A stretch of 64,000 nt of DNA from Salininema proteolyticum. GTDB lineage: Bacteria; Actinomycetota; Actinomycetes; Mycobacteriales; Micromonosporaceae. The notes under the pieces were generated by a model. That model did not search any database and was not told where the DNA came from. It saw only the letters and a list, made by a program, of their open reading frames with translations. Positions 42,925 through 52,017 of this stretch are shown in pieces (positions within the stretch are counted from its first letter, which is position 1; each line of letters begins with the position of its first letter). The stretch lies in NCBI RefSeq assembly GCF_042685645.1, contig NZ_JBHUNX010000001.1, positions 2,170,001 to 2,234,000 of the forward strand, written 5' to 3'. The position numbers and the translations under genes were made by a program.

Positions 42925-45900
42925 TCACCAGGTCCACACCTCCAGTCCCCTCCGGCCGTTGTCCGAGCTCCAGTAGCCGGATCCCTGCATGTTCTGGACC
43001 AGGTCGTAGGTGGACTGGTCGAAGGCGCCGAACACCACGCCCGCTCCGGGGACCGCGGCGACCGATCCGATGGAGAGCTCGCTGCTGTACGAGAGGCTCT
43101 CCCCCGTCTCCGTGTCCGTGACGGTGATGCGGCCCGATCCGGCCACGACGGTTCTGCCGTCGGGCTCTTCCGTCTCCACCGCGGCCCAGGGCTGGACCGT
43201 GAAGGAGGAGTCGGCCGGCGCGCCGGTGCCGTCGTAGACGGTCAGTCCGTAGAACCGCTGTTGGAGAAGCCCTTCGGACGTAGCGGTGAATCCGATGTGG
43301 GTGACCTCGCCGCCGTTCTCGTGGTCCAGGACGATCTCCCCGGTGCGGGCGTCGCGGATCTCGATGACCGTGTTGCCGCGGCCGGTGGAGGTGTTGACCG
43401 GGCTCTGCCAGGCGACGGCCACGGCGTGGCCGTCGGCGTAGGGAATGGCGGGGTCGGCCAGGACGCTGTTCCACAGCATCGCCCTTCCGACCTTCGCGTC
43501 GTCCGGCGTGTCGGTCCAGACCTCGCGGCCGCCGTGGTCGAGCGCGACCATGGCCGGTGCGGCCGTTCCGTTCTCGTCGGCGCCGTAGGTGGCGAAGACG
43601 CCGTCCCGGTCGGCGCTGACGGTCGAGAAGACGACCTCGTCGCCGCCGTAAGACCACAGCCGCTCTCCGCTTCCGGTGAGAGCGGTCAGGCGCGAGGCGC
43701 CCGTGAGGACGTCTTCGGCGCCGTCTCCGTCCAGGTCGTACAGTTCCACATTCCACACCAGGCCGTCGAGGGCCGTCTGGGAGACGACCTCTCCGGTCGC
43801 CGTGTCCATCACGACGATGTGCTCTCCGGTGGCCGCCACGGCCTCTTCGCGGCCGTCGCCGGTCACGTCGCCGAGCTTCAGGTCGTGGACCATGCCCGGG
43901 AGGGTCGTGTTCCACAGGACCGTCGGCGTGTCGTCGATGTCCGTGCCGTCGAAGGCGAACAGGCCGTGGGCCCTGCCCCCGGCGATGACGTCGGCCGTGC
44001 CGTCGCCGTCGACCTCGGTGGCGGCCAGGTGCGACAGGTCGCCGAGGTTGGCGCGCTTGTCGACGAGGCCTCCGTCCTTGAGGCGGTAGGTGTAGGCGGT
44101 GTGGTCGGCGGCGACGGTCGTGACCGTGCCGTCCTCGGTCGTGGAGTAGGCCGGGGAGGCGGCCGGGCCGGTCTTCCTCCACAGTTCGCGGCCCTTCTTG
44201 GCGTCGAAAACGCCGATGCCGCCGCTGTAGCCGGCCTCCCGGAAGCCCGGACGCCCCCGTCCGTCGTCGCTGGCCCAGTTGAGCACCACGCGGCTGCCCT
44301 CCACCGCGGTGCCGACGATGAGCGGACCGTCGCCGCGCTCGCCCAGGCTCCGTTTGACGGTCATCGAGGGGACCGGTTGGTCGCCGTCGCCGTCGACGAC
44401 GCGTTCCTGGGCGGCCGCGACGGCCCCGTTGAAGTCGAACAGGACCTCGGCGACGAGGTACTCGGCGTCCTTTCCCTTCCTCACGTCGGCGACGCGCAGA
44501 TCGGAGGCGTAGGCGTTGTGGCGCCTCGTGATCTCCGTCCTCTCACCGTCGGCGAGCGCATAAGAGGCCACGGAGTAGGAGAGCCCCGGGCCGAACGGGG
44601 TCTGTTCGGTCGCGATGACGCCGCCCCGTCCCTCGTCCACGTCGAGCTCGCGGATGCCGTTTTCCGGCTCCGTCTCCCAGACGGTCTCACCGGTGGCGGC
44701 GTCGAGGACGAGGAGGCGGGCGGTGCCCTCCTGGAGGGCGTCGGCGTCCGCCGCGGCGACCCGGCCGTCGGGCAGGGCCTTCAGGTCGGCCCAGACGCCG
44801 TACTCGCCTTGGCCCTCCACGGTCCAGGCGCGGTCGAATCCGGTTCCGTCGAAGGCGTAGCCGTAGAGCTTCGACCGGTAGGCGCCCGCCGCGTAGCGGC
44901 TGCGGACCGGGTTGTCGGCCACGACGAGCGTGTCGCCGACGACTTCGAGGGTCTCGGCCTTCGGGGCGAAGTCGCTCCACAGGAGCTCTCCGGTGGCGCC
45001 GTCGAGCAGGGTCACCATGGTGCCGGCGTACAGGCCGTCCCAGCCGGGGACGGAGACGTTGAAGCTCGGCGTCTCTCCGATGTAGGCGATGTAGACGAGG
45101 TCTTCGACGCCGTCTCCGGTGAAGTCGTGGACGACGGCGTTCGCCTCGGCGTCGCCGGCGGTGGGGCCGACGGACGCGAGTCCCTGCGGGATGAGGTAGG
45201 CGGGGTCGCCGGTGTCCCACGGGCGTGCCGGGGTGACGCCCCAGGCTTCGTATATGCCCTCGGTCCCGTTGCGCCAGACGCGTTCGCCGTTCTCGTCGAG
45301 GCGGGCGACGGTTCCGTACTGGTTGAGCTGGTACTGTCCTCCGGCTTCGGGGAGGTCGAGGCGGCGGGCGAGACCGTTGTCGGAGTCCATGCGCGCCGTC
45401 GCGGAGGGCTCCGAGGGCTCTTCGGCCGGTTCCTCCTCCGCGGGCGTCTCCCCCGTCTCGGCGCCGTGGGCCTCTTCGAGGGTCTGGAGAGTCCTCTCGG
45501 CGGTCTCGGCGTCGAACCGCGGCGCGGCGAAGTCGGTCGTCGCGGCGGCCTCGGCCGGGCCGTCGTAGTGGACGGCGAGGCCGTCGAAGAGGTCGGCGGA
45601 GTGCTCCGAGTAGGCGGTGGCGACGGTGCCCGAGGGCGCCTCGATGCCGACCACGGCGTTGTCACCGTGGGCGTTCCGGCCGTCGAGGTCGCGGTACTGG
45701 ACGGTGAAGCCGCCCTCCTCCGCGAAGACGACCTGGAAGCTCACGCTCGCTTCGCCGTCCGCGGTCTCCAGGCCCCCGAAGGTGACGGTGAAGGTCCGCT
45801 CTCCCGCGGCGCCGGAGGTTCCGGTGGACACCTCGGTGTGCTTTCCGACGGCCATGTCGTCCCAGAAGGGGGCGATGAAGCCGTTGGGGCCGGTGGCGGT

Positions 45901-48030
45901 GCCGAGTCCCTGGTTCTCGAAATCGCCGACGCGCGGGCCGGAGAAGTTGAGGATCCCGTTGGTGTTGAGGTGGATCCGGTCGAACTCGCCGCCGTAGAAG
46001 GAGACGGGGAACGGCAGGTCCACGGTGGCGGCGTCCTCGTCGCCCATGAGCGCGACGTCGTCGCCGGTGCGCTGCCAGTCGTAGCCGGTGTCGCGGCAGG
46101 ACCAGCCGAGGGCGTCGGTCCGCCAGGGCAGTTCGACGGCGGTCTCGCCGTCGGCGGTGTCGACCGTCCGGGCGGCCTTGCCCATGCAGCGGGCCGGGTC
46201 TCCGGGGCTCGCCTCCAGGTCGTAGGTTCCGGCGGCCACTTCGTCGAAGGCGAAGCGTCCCCCGGCGTCGGCGGTCGCCGGTTCCAGGGGCGTGTTCTTG
46301 AGTCTGACCTCGGCCCCCGCGCGGGGACGTCCGTAGGCGTCGGTGACGGTGCCGGAGAGGGAGGCCTCCTCTGCGGCGGCGAGGACGAGCTCGACCGCGG
46401 CCTCCTCGTCGGCGGCCACCTCGACCGTCGTCGTCGCGCGCTCGTAGCCGTAGGCGTAGGCCTCTATCTCGTAGGTGCCGGCGGAGAGCCGCAGGTCGGC
46501 GCTCCCCTGGTCGTCGGTGGCCACGGTGCGGTCGTTCTCTCCGGTGACGGCGAGGTTCGCGTCGGCAATCGGCTCGCCGGTGGCCCCGTCGGTGACGGTG
46601 GCGGAGAGCGATCCGGTCTCCCCGTGGGGCGCGGCGCTGACGGCCTCGTAAACGTCGAGGACTCCCTCGCCGTAGACGTGGTTGCGTTCGGCGTCGCCGC
46701 CGCAGCTGGTGTCGTCGACGTTCACGGCGGTCTCGCCGAGGATCGCCGCCGTCGCGTCCCTGTCGCGGTAGAGGTCCGGGGCGGCCGACCAGAGTAGGGC
46801 GGCGGCTCCGGCCGCGTGCGGCGCGGCCATGGAGGTTCCCGTGTTCGCCGCGTACCCGCCGCCGGGCACGGCGGAGACGACGTCGATGCCGGGGGCGGCG
46901 ATGTCGGGCTTGCCCTCGGTCATGGACGGTCCGCGTCCGGAGAAGCCTCCGATGACGCCGTTCTCGTCGATGGCGCCGACGGTGTAGGTACCGGCGTTGT
47001 CGCCGGGCGAGTCCACCGTGGAGCACTGCCCGTTGGCGGCGTTGCCGGCGGCGAAGGGCACGAAGATCCCGGCCGCCTCCCAGGCGCCGAGGATCTCGGG
47101 GAACCACTCGACGCCGCGGCCGCCGCCCCAGGAGTTGTTGACGACATCGGGTGCCAAGTCCGGCCGCGGGTTCTCTCCGGCGGCGTCGGTCGGGGCGATG
47201 AGCCACTGGGCGGAGGCGACGAGGCTGGACTCCGAGCACGTGTCGCTCTCGCAGCCCTTGGCCGCCATCCAGGTCGCTCCCGGCGCCACGCCGATGCCGT
47301 CGGACCCGGCGATGGTGCCCATGACGTGGGTGCCGTGTCCGCTGGTGTCGCACGGGGAGCCGGCGCAGCCGCCGGCCGGGTCGAACCAGTTGTACTCGTG
47401 GTCGAAGGTTCCGTCGCCGTTGGCGCCCCGGTAGTTCCCGATCAGCGACGGGTGGGTGTAGTCGACGCCGGAGTCTATGTTGGCGACGACTACACCCTCG
47501 CCGGTGGCGCCGAACTCGTCCCAGGCCCGGTCGGCGCCTATGTGCTCGACGCCCCAGGCGTTGCCCTCGGGGGCGTCGGCCGCACTGGTGGAGACCGGTT
47601 CGTCCAGGGTCATGGCGCCTTCGGGGCGCAGTCGTTCGACGCGGCCGAAACCGGCCAGGTCCTCGGCGGTGTCCTCGTCGGCGGTCACCTTGAGGCTGTT
47701 GGTGACCCAGTAGGACTCGTAGTCGGTTCCCTCGGACTCGAGGAGGTCGGCCAAGGGCCGCTGGGCGGCGTCGGCGTTGGCCTTCAGCGCCTCGTAGGCC
47801 CCCTCTCCGTCCGAGGACCGGGGCAGGTCGAGGTCGCCGTCGAGGTCGACCATGAAGGTGGCCGTGCCCTCGCTCGCGAACTGCGCCCTGAGCTCGGGGT
47901 CGATCTTGGTGTGCGGGCTGGCGTCGGTCCGGTCGGCCGCTCCGGCCGCCAGGAGCGACAGCGCCAGTGCCGTCGCCGCCAGGGCCGCCGCGGGTTTCGC
48001 CGGCGGGCGTCTTCTCATATCGTCTGTCAC
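42925..48030 (-). CDS. Secreted multidomain S8 subtilase with C-terminal beta-propeller-like region
   Basis: A 1701-residue precursor. The start GTG 48030 (VTDDMRRRPPAKPAAALAAT) follows GGAG; ATG 48018 is the alternative. A Sec signal (ALALSLLAAGAADRTDA) is followed by an inhibitor-I9-like propeptide and the subtilisin domain with Asp186 (VANIDSGVDYTHPS), His232 (DTSGHGTHVMGTIAG) and Ser400 (NTGTSMAAPHAAGAAALLW). Two carboxypeptidase-regulatory-like Ig modules come next (about 470-620), then a nidogen-like extracellular domain (NTNGILNFSGPRVGDFENQG, FIAPFWDDMAVGKHTE). The last ~750 residues have repeated PQQ/FG-GAP-like blade motifs (VTLLDGATGELLWS, DVTGDGREEAVAATG, LYDLDGDGAEDVLTG). It degrades extracellular protein, and the C-terminus may bind substrate or surface. 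Confidence 0.9.
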   Translation of the reverse strand: MTDDMRRRPPAKPAAALAATALALSLLAAGAADRTDASPHTKIDPELRAQFASEGTATFMVDLDGDLDLPRSSDGEGAYEALKANADAAQRPLADLLESEGTDYESYWVTNSLKVTADEDTAEDLAGFGRVERLRPEGAMTLDEPVSTSAADAPEGNAWGVEHIGADRAWDEFGATGEGVVVANIDSGVDYTHPSLIGNYRGANGDGTFDHEYNWFDPAGGCAGSPCDTSGHGTHVMGTIAGSDGIGVAPGATWMAAKGCESDTCSESSLVASAQWLIAPTDAAGENPRPDLAPDVVNNSWGGGRGVEWFPEILGAWEAAGIFVPFAAGNAANGQCSTVDSPGDNAGTYTVGAIDENGVIGGFSGRGPSMTEGKPDIAAPGIDVVSAVPGGGYAANTGTSMAAPHAAGAAALLWSAAPDLYRDRDATAAILGETAVNVDDTSCGGDAERNHVYGEGVLDVYEAVSAAPHGETGSLSATVTDGATGEPIADANLAVTGENDRTVATDDQGSADLRLSAGTYEIEAYAYGYERATTTVEVAADEEAAVELVLAAAEEASLSGTVTDAYGRPRAGAEVRLKNTPLEPATADAGGRFAFDEVAAGTYDLEASPGDPARCMGKAARTVDTADGETAVELPWRTDALGWSCRDTGYDWQRTGDDVALMGDEDAATVDLPFPVSFYGGEFDRIHLNTNGILNFSGPRVGDFENQGLGTATGPNGFIAPFWDDMAVGKHTEVSTGTSGAAGERTFTVTFGGLETADGEASVSFQVVFAEEGGFTVQYRDLDGRNAHGDNAVVGIEAPSGTVATAYSEHSADLFDGLAVHYDGPAEAAATTDFAAPRFDAETAERTLQTLEEAHGAETGETPAEEEPAEEPSEPSATARMDSDNGLARRLDLPEAGGQYQLNQYGTVARLDENGERVWRNGTEGIYEAWGVTPARPWDTGDPAYLIPQGLASVGPTAGDAEANAVVHDFTGDGVEDLVYIAYIGETPSFNVSVPGWDGLYAGTMVTLLDGATGELLWSDFAPKAETLEVVGDTLVVADNPVRSRYAAGAYRSKLYGYAFDGTGFDRAWTVEGQGEYGVWADLKALPDGRVAAADADALQEGTARLLVLDAATGETVWETEPENGIRELDVDEGRGGVIATEQTPFGPGLSYSVASYALADGERTEITRRHNAYASDLRVADVRKGKDAEYLVAEVLFDFNGAVAAAQERVVDGDGDQPVPSMTVKRSLGERGDGPLIVGTAVEGSRVVLNWASDDGRGRPGFREAGYSGGIGVFDAKKGRELWRKTGPAASPAYSTTEDGTVTTVAADHTAYTYRLKDGGLVDKRANLGDLSHLAATEVDGDGTADVIAGGRAHGLFAFDGTDIDDTPTVLWNTTLPGMVHDLKLGDVTGDGREEAVAATGEHIVVMDTATGEVVSQTALDGLVWNVELYDLDGDGAEDVLTGASRLTALTGSGERLWSYGGDEVVFSTVSADRDGVFATYGADENGTAAPAMVALDHGGREVWTDTPDDAKVGRAMLWNSVLADPAIPYADGHAVAVAWQSPVNTSTGRGNTVIEIRDARTGEIVLDHENGGEVTHIGFTATSEGLLQQRFYGLTVYDGTGAPADSSFTVQPWAAVETEEPDGRTVVAGSGRITVTDTETGESLSYSSELSIGSVAAVPGAGVVFGAFDQSTYDLVQNMQGSGYWSSDNGRRGLEVWTW

Positions 48031-48109
48031 GGGCTCCGTCTTCCGTTCCGGACGGCGCCGCAGGGTGCTGGGGTGCCGCCGTCCGTATCGTCCGGTCTTG
48101 TCCCCGAGA

Positions 48110-48182
48110 ATGCTATGGCGGGCCGATACCCGTCGTCCATGCCTGGAGCTGGCGTCTTGTGGGCATTGGCGAGTTCCGGACA
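48110..48182 (-). promoter_or_regulatory. Promoter element of the subtilase gene
   Basis: On the reverse strand a 34-nt block (48182-48149) with TGTCCGGAA, CGCCAATG and ACGCCAG is followed by a TAGCAT hexamer at 48115-48110. It lies 80-152 bp before the subtilase start. The arrangement is repeated at 42841-42770. Block-to-hexamer distance differs by one nucleotide between the copies. Confidence 0.6.
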
Positions 48183-48354
48183 GGCGAAGCCCCACGGCGG
48201 CGCTCCCCGCGATATGTGATAATCCATCGCTCCCGGTCCTTGCCCGTTCCCTGTCGGGGAGGCGCGCGATACAGTGAGTGGGCGGCTTCACGACGGCGTT
48301 CCGCCGGGTGTCCCGCTCCCCTACACACCCGCACACCCCGGCGAGCAGAAGACC

Positions 48355-49224
48355 ATGATCCGACTCCCGCGACTGTTGACGATCCCCGCCGCCCTGGCCG
48401 CCGCCATGGCCATCGCGGCCTGCCACCCCCCGCACGGCGGCGCCCCCGAGCCCGTGCCCCATACCCTGCGCATCCTTCGCGGCGCCCCCGCCGGAATCCT
48501 CTCGTCCAACGACGAGTCGCTGTCCCGCTGGGCCTCCGTCCGGGCCCGCGAGTACATCGGCTCCGACCACCGGGACCTCTACCCGGCCCCGGGCGAAGAC
48601 CACTGCGGAGAGACCGTCGTCCGCGCCGTCGCCGACGGGGACCTGGGCACCGAACCCGTGGCCGACCTGGTGCGGTGGCTGAACGGCAAGGACGCGCCGA
48701 TCGCCGTGTCGCTCCTGATCAGCGAGCACAGCGAGGGCTCCACCGGCCGCCAGCGGACCGTCCTCGAGGACCTGCGTGTCGTGTGCCGCCCCCAAGAACC
48801 CGGACCGGAGGTCTCCGAGGACTGGACGGAGGGCGAGGACCTGGCCGACCACCAGCGTGACGACGAGGAGGCCGCCGGCCGAGACGGCGGAGCGGGGAAG
48901 ACCGACCGCCCCGACCCGGAGTCGGAGGGCTCGGAGGGCCGCCCCGAACCCGGCGGACCCGGCCGGGCCCCCGGCAAACCGGAGGACCCCGGCGGCGGCG
49001 ACCGCCCCGGCCAGGACGGAGCCGGACAGGATCGCCCCGGCCGCGGAGACCCGGGCCGGGACGAGCCGGGACACGGCTCGCCCGAAAGGCCCGGCGAGGA
49101 CGGTCCCGGCGCGAAGGACCGCCCCGACGACCCGCCGGGTGCGGGACGTCCGGACCCCGGGGAGCACGGCGACGACGGGTCGGAGGGCCGCGAACCGTCC
49201 AAGCCCGGCAAGGGAAAACGGTAA
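48355..49224 (+). CDS. Lipoprotein with disordered Pro/Gly/Asp-rich tail
   Basis: A 289-residue protein. Signal MIRLPRLLTIPAALAAAMAI ends at lipobox AIAAC. A folded region of ~115 residues (LRILRGAPAGILSSNDESLS, HCGETVVRAVADGDLGTEPV, LLISEHSEGSTGRQRTVLED) has two cysteines. The remaining ~130 residues are low-complexity Pro/Gly/Asp/Glu/Arg, which may span the cell wall. ATG 48355 is chosen over longer in-frame GTG starts because it begins the signal. Divergent from the subtilase. Family not recognised. Confidence 0.65.
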   Translation: MIRLPRLLTIPAALAAAMAIAACHPPHGGAPEPVPHTLRILRGAPAGILSSNDESLSRWASVRAREYIGSDHRDLYPAPGEDHCGETVVRAVADGDLGTEPVADLVRWLNGKDAPIAVSLLISEHSEGSTGRQRTVLEDLRVVCRPQEPGPEVSEDWTEGEDLADHQRDDEEAAGRDGGAGKTDRPDPESEGSEGRPEPGGPGRAPGKPEDPGGGDRPGQDGAGQDRPGRGDPGRDEPGHGSPERPGEDGPGAKDRPDDPPGAGRPDPGEHGDDGSEGREPSKPGKGKR

Positions 49225-49247
49225 GCCGCCCGCCATGCGGGCGGGCT
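49224..49247 (+). terminator. Hairpin terminator with T-run
   Basis: AGCCGCCCGC and GCGGGCGGGCT around CAT, followed by TTTC. It ends the lipoprotein transcript. Confidence 0.65.
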
Positions 49248-49410
49248 TTCGGCCCCGCGCACCGGTTCCCGTTCCGAGCACGCCCTGCAGCGGGGAAGGC
49301 GAGCACTACGCCTCTGTCAGCAGGCCGAGCACCGCGAGGCCCCGCTCTGTCAGGGCCGACGCCCCCTCGGCCTCCCGGCCTTGCTGAAGTTCGCTGATTC
49401 TGAGAACGCT

Positions 49411-50385
49411 CTACCCGGTGCTCTCCCCGTCGCCCCGTATCGCACCGAGGCACCGCTCCCCGAAACCCCGCAGCACCCCGTCCAGTTCCGGCGGTCCCTC
49501 GACGACCCTGAAATCGGCGTTCACCGAAGTGACCATCCACGCCAGGTCCCACGGAGTCTCCGCGCCCACGCGCAACAGGCAGGCACCCTCGCCCGCCGGT
49601 TCCAGAACGCCCATGCCCGGCCAGATCCGGTCGACGACGGCGCTCGCCGGCTCCTCGAGACGGACCACGGCACGGTAGGCCCAAGCCTGAGAAGAGAGAC
49701 GGTCGTCGACATAGGCGCCCACGTCGTCGAACGGCGGCGTCCTCTCGGCGAACCCCGGTCCGACGGGGGTCTTCGGCTCCATCCGGTCGACCCGGAACAG
49801 GCGCCAGTCGCCCGCAGCGGTGTCCCACGCGACGAGGTACCAGCGCTTGCCCCAGCTGACCAGCTTGTGCGGTTCGACGTCCCGCCGCGTCCGTTCGCCG
49901 CCATGGGCGGCGTAGTCGAAGCGGAGCCTCTCGCGCCGCCGGCACGCGTCCGCGACGAGCGTGAGCGTCCCGGCCGCCACCTGCGGACCGGGCTCCTCCC
50001 CCGCACGCACCGTCGCCGTCTGCAACGCGGACACGCTCTGCCGGAGGCGCGCGGGAAGTACCTGCTCCAGCTTCGCCAGAGCCCGCAGCGCCGCCTCCCC
50101 CACGCCGACGACCGACGCGGCGGCCGTGCGGAGGCTGATCACCGCGGCCACCGCCTCTTCGTCGTCCAGCAAGAGCGGCGGCATCGCCTTCCCCGCCGCC
50201 AGCCGGTACCCGGCGGTCCCCCGCTCCGCGTCCACCGGGTAGCCCAGATCCCTGAGCCTCTCGATGTCTCGCCGCACCGTTCGCGGGCTGACGCCCAGGC
50301 GCTCGGCCAGCTCCCCGCCCGACCACTCGCGCCGCGTCTGCAACAGGGACAGGAGCCGCAGCATTCTCGCCGATGTGTCCGCCAT
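49411..50385 (-). CDS. WYL-domain transcriptional regulator (DeoR/YafY-like)
   Basis: A 324-residue protein. HTH (about 8-50): LRLLSLLQTRREWSGGELAE, LGVSPRTVRRDIERLRDLGY. The WYL domain shows RRRERLRFDYAAHGGERTRR, EPHKLVSWGKRWYLVAWDTA and RVDRMEPKTP. WCX-like C-terminus. Such regulators bind DNA and a small ligand or nucleic acid. It is divergent from the epoxide-hydrolase-like gene (63 bp apart), its probable target. Confidence 0.9.
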   Translation of the reverse strand: MADTSARMLRLLSLLQTRREWSGGELAERLGVSPRTVRRDIERLRDLGYPVDAERGTAGYRLAAGKAMPPLLLDDEEAVAAVISLRTAAASVVGVGEAALRALAKLEQVLPARLRQSVSALQTATVRAGEEPGPQVAAGTLTLVADACRRRERLRFDYAAHGGERTRRDVEPHKLVSWGKRWYLVAWDTAAGDWRLFRVDRMEPKTPVGPGFAERTPPFDDVGAYVDDRLSSQAWAYRAVVRLEEPASAVVDRIWPGMGVLEPAGEGACLLRVGAETPWDLAWMVTSVNADFRVVEGPPELDGVLRGFGERCLGAIRGDGESTG

Positions 50386-50448
50386 GCCTCCCAGGCTAGT
50401 CCGAACTTAGGACGAATACCGGCCTAACAGGGCTATACCGTGGCCTCC

Positions 50449-51519
50449 ATGACGAACAAAACCGCTGCACCGCAGCCCTTCCGCATCGACATTCCGCAGT
50501 CGCTACTCGACGATCTGCGGGCCCGCCTGTCCACCGCCCGCTGGCCCGCCGAACTGCCCGGAGTCGGGTGGAGCCGTGGCGTCCCAGTCTCCTACCTCAA
50601 AGGGCTGGCCGAGTACTGGGGGCGCGATTTCGACTGGCGGGCCCAGGAGGCCGAAGTCATAGGGTCGCTGACCGACCCGGTCTCCCATGGAGGCGAGGGT
50701 TCCGACGCCTTCCACCTCGTCATCCCCTCACTGCCCGGATTCGGGTTCTCCACCCCGCTCCACGGCCCCGGCATGAACGCCGCGCGCATGGCGGAGGTCC
50801 TGGCCGGGCTCATGGCGCGGATCGGTTACGAGAGGTACGGCTTCCACGGCTACGACACGGGCAGCTGGGTCGGCCCCGAGATCGGGCGGGCGGACTCCGA
50901 GCGCGTGACCGCGGTCCACCTCAACGGCATGATCACCTTCCCGGTCGGGGCCGACAGAGAGCTCGACGACCTGAGCGAGGCCGACCGGCGGCGATGGGAC
51001 GCCATGCAGAACTACAACGACGCCTACCTCCAGTGCAACGGCAAACGGCCCCAGACCGTCGCCTACGGGCTCACCGACTCCCCGATCGGGCAGCTCGCCT
51101 GGATCGTGGAGAAGTTCAAGGAGCTGACCGAGCCCGAGGACGGCCTGCCCGAGGCCAGTGTGGACCGCGACAGGATGCTGACGACGGTGGCGCTCTACTG
51201 GTTCACCGGAACCGCGGGCTCGGCCGCGCAGACCTACTACGAACAGATGTCCGCACTGGACTGGGGCGACGGCGGTTCCGGAGACGGCGCCGGTGAGGGC
51301 GCGGAGGCCTGGGACTCGGCCGCGCCGCCGTCCGCCCGGAAGTCTGCGTCGACCGGCGTCCCCCTGTCCCGGGGTGACGTCACCGTCCGCCCGTGGGCCG
51401 AGCGCGACCACGACATCGTGCGCTGGACCGAACTCGACCACGGCGGGCACTTCCTCTCCCTGGAGCGGTCCGACTCCCTGGTGGCGGACTTGCGCGCCTT
51501 CTTCCGCGAGCACGGGTGA
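50449..51519 (+). CDS. Epoxide-hydrolase-like alpha/beta hydrolase lacking the HGWPGS segment
   Basis: A 356-residue protein. The N-terminal EHN-type region (FRIDIPQSLLDDLRARLSTA, WGRDFDWRAQEA) jumps at about residue 70 directly to EVIGSLTDPVSHGGEGSDAF. In family members roughly 45-50 residues carrying the IHFLH and HGWPGS oxyanion-hole strand come between. The nucleophile position Asp136 (HGYDTGSWVGPEI) and catalytic His334 (DHGGHFLSLE) remain, as do tyrosines of the lid (ALYWFTGTAGS). The in-frame loss of the oxyanion motif suggests a catalytically altered or dead protein. A Gly-rich insertion (GDGGSGDGAGEGAEA) near the end is also unusual. Start ATG 50449; GTG 50440 possible. Confidence 0.82.
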   Translation: MTNKTAAPQPFRIDIPQSLLDDLRARLSTARWPAELPGVGWSRGVPVSYLKGLAEYWGRDFDWRAQEAEVIGSLTDPVSHGGEGSDAFHLVIPSLPGFGFSTPLHGPGMNAARMAEVLAGLMARIGYERYGFHGYDTGSWVGPEIGRADSERVTAVHLNGMITFPVGADRELDDLSEADRRRWDAMQNYNDAYLQCNGKRPQTVAYGLTDSPIGQLAWIVEKFKELTEPEDGLPEASVDRDRMLTTVALYWFTGTAGSAAQTYYEQMSALDWGDGGSGDGAGEGAEAWDSAAPPSARKSASTGVPLSRGDVTVRPWAERDHDIVRWTELDHGGHFLSLERSDSLVADLRAFFREHG

Positions 51520-51524
51520 CCACC

Positions 51525-51556
51525 GATTCCGGGAACGCCCGGGCGTTCCCGGAATC
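51525..51556. terminator. Perfect 32-bp palindrome terminator
   Basis: GATTCCGGGAACGCCC is followed at once by its reverse complement GGGCGTTCCCGGAATC. It lies just after the epoxide-hydrolase-like gene. Confidence 0.7.
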
Positions 51557-51579
51557 GCGAACGTCCGGGCGGACCCCGC

Positions 51580-51672
51580 TCACCGGTGGTCGTTCTCCGT
51601 CAACGGGATGACCCACGCCCGGCGCTCGGAGATCAGTCCGTCCCGCATGACGAACACCTCCGCCATGGACAT
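51580..51672 (-). pseudogene. C-terminal remnant of an NTF2/SnoaL-like protein
   Basis: The reverse strand reads MSMAEVFVMRDGLISERRAW then VIPLTENDHR and a stop at 51580. The preceding codons (HRGNGEEFR) also fit the family, extending the match to about 51700. This is the typical end of nuclear-transport-factor-2-family proteins. No N-terminal two thirds exist upstream, and the region beyond has a different reading frame, so the gene is truncated. Confidence 0.55.
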
Positions 51673-51804
51673 CCGAAACTCCTCTCCGTTGCCGCGGTGC
51701 GGTCGTGGACGGCGGTCGCCTCGTCGTGGTTCGTCGTCTCCGATGGTAGCGGGCGACTGTCATCGCTGGTTATCACCGAAATAGAGCTCCGCCCCGTCCT
51801 TCTG

Positions 51805-52017
51805 CTAGCCCTCCTCGGCCTCGCGGATCGCTCCGGACGGGCAGAGCATGATCGCCGTCCTCACGTCCTCGGCCAGGCCGCCTCCGACGACCTCCTCCCT
51901 CAGAACCACCACGCGTCCGTCCTCATCGTCCTGGTCGAACACGGCGGGAACCGTGAACGCGCACGTGCCCGCGCTGGCGCACACCTCCTGGTCGACGCTG
52001 ATGCGCACCTCGGTCAC
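51805..52017 (-). CDS. Ferredoxin, [3Fe-4S] type
   Basis: A 70-residue electron carrier, starting GTG 52017 (VTEVRISVDQEVCASAGTC). Cysteines 13, 19 and 59 form the CX5C…CP arrangement of [3Fe-4S] ferredoxins that serve actinobacterial P450s, with SAGTCAF in place of the usual fourth Cys. Its start overlaps the P450 stop by GTGA, so the two are translationally coupled. A reductase such as the FNR at 18214 may supply electrons (inference). Confidence 0.92.
   Translation of the reverse strand: MTEVRISVDQEVCASAGTCAFTVPAVFDQDDEDGRVVVLREEVVGGGLAEDVRTAIMLCPSGAIREAEEG

Noticed and set aside
42925..49281. A single 2118-codon reverse-strand gene including 48031-49281
   Set aside because: The signal peptide begins at 48030, and 48355-49224 on the plus strand holds a clear lipoprotein signal; the extra open frame is a GC-composition artefact.
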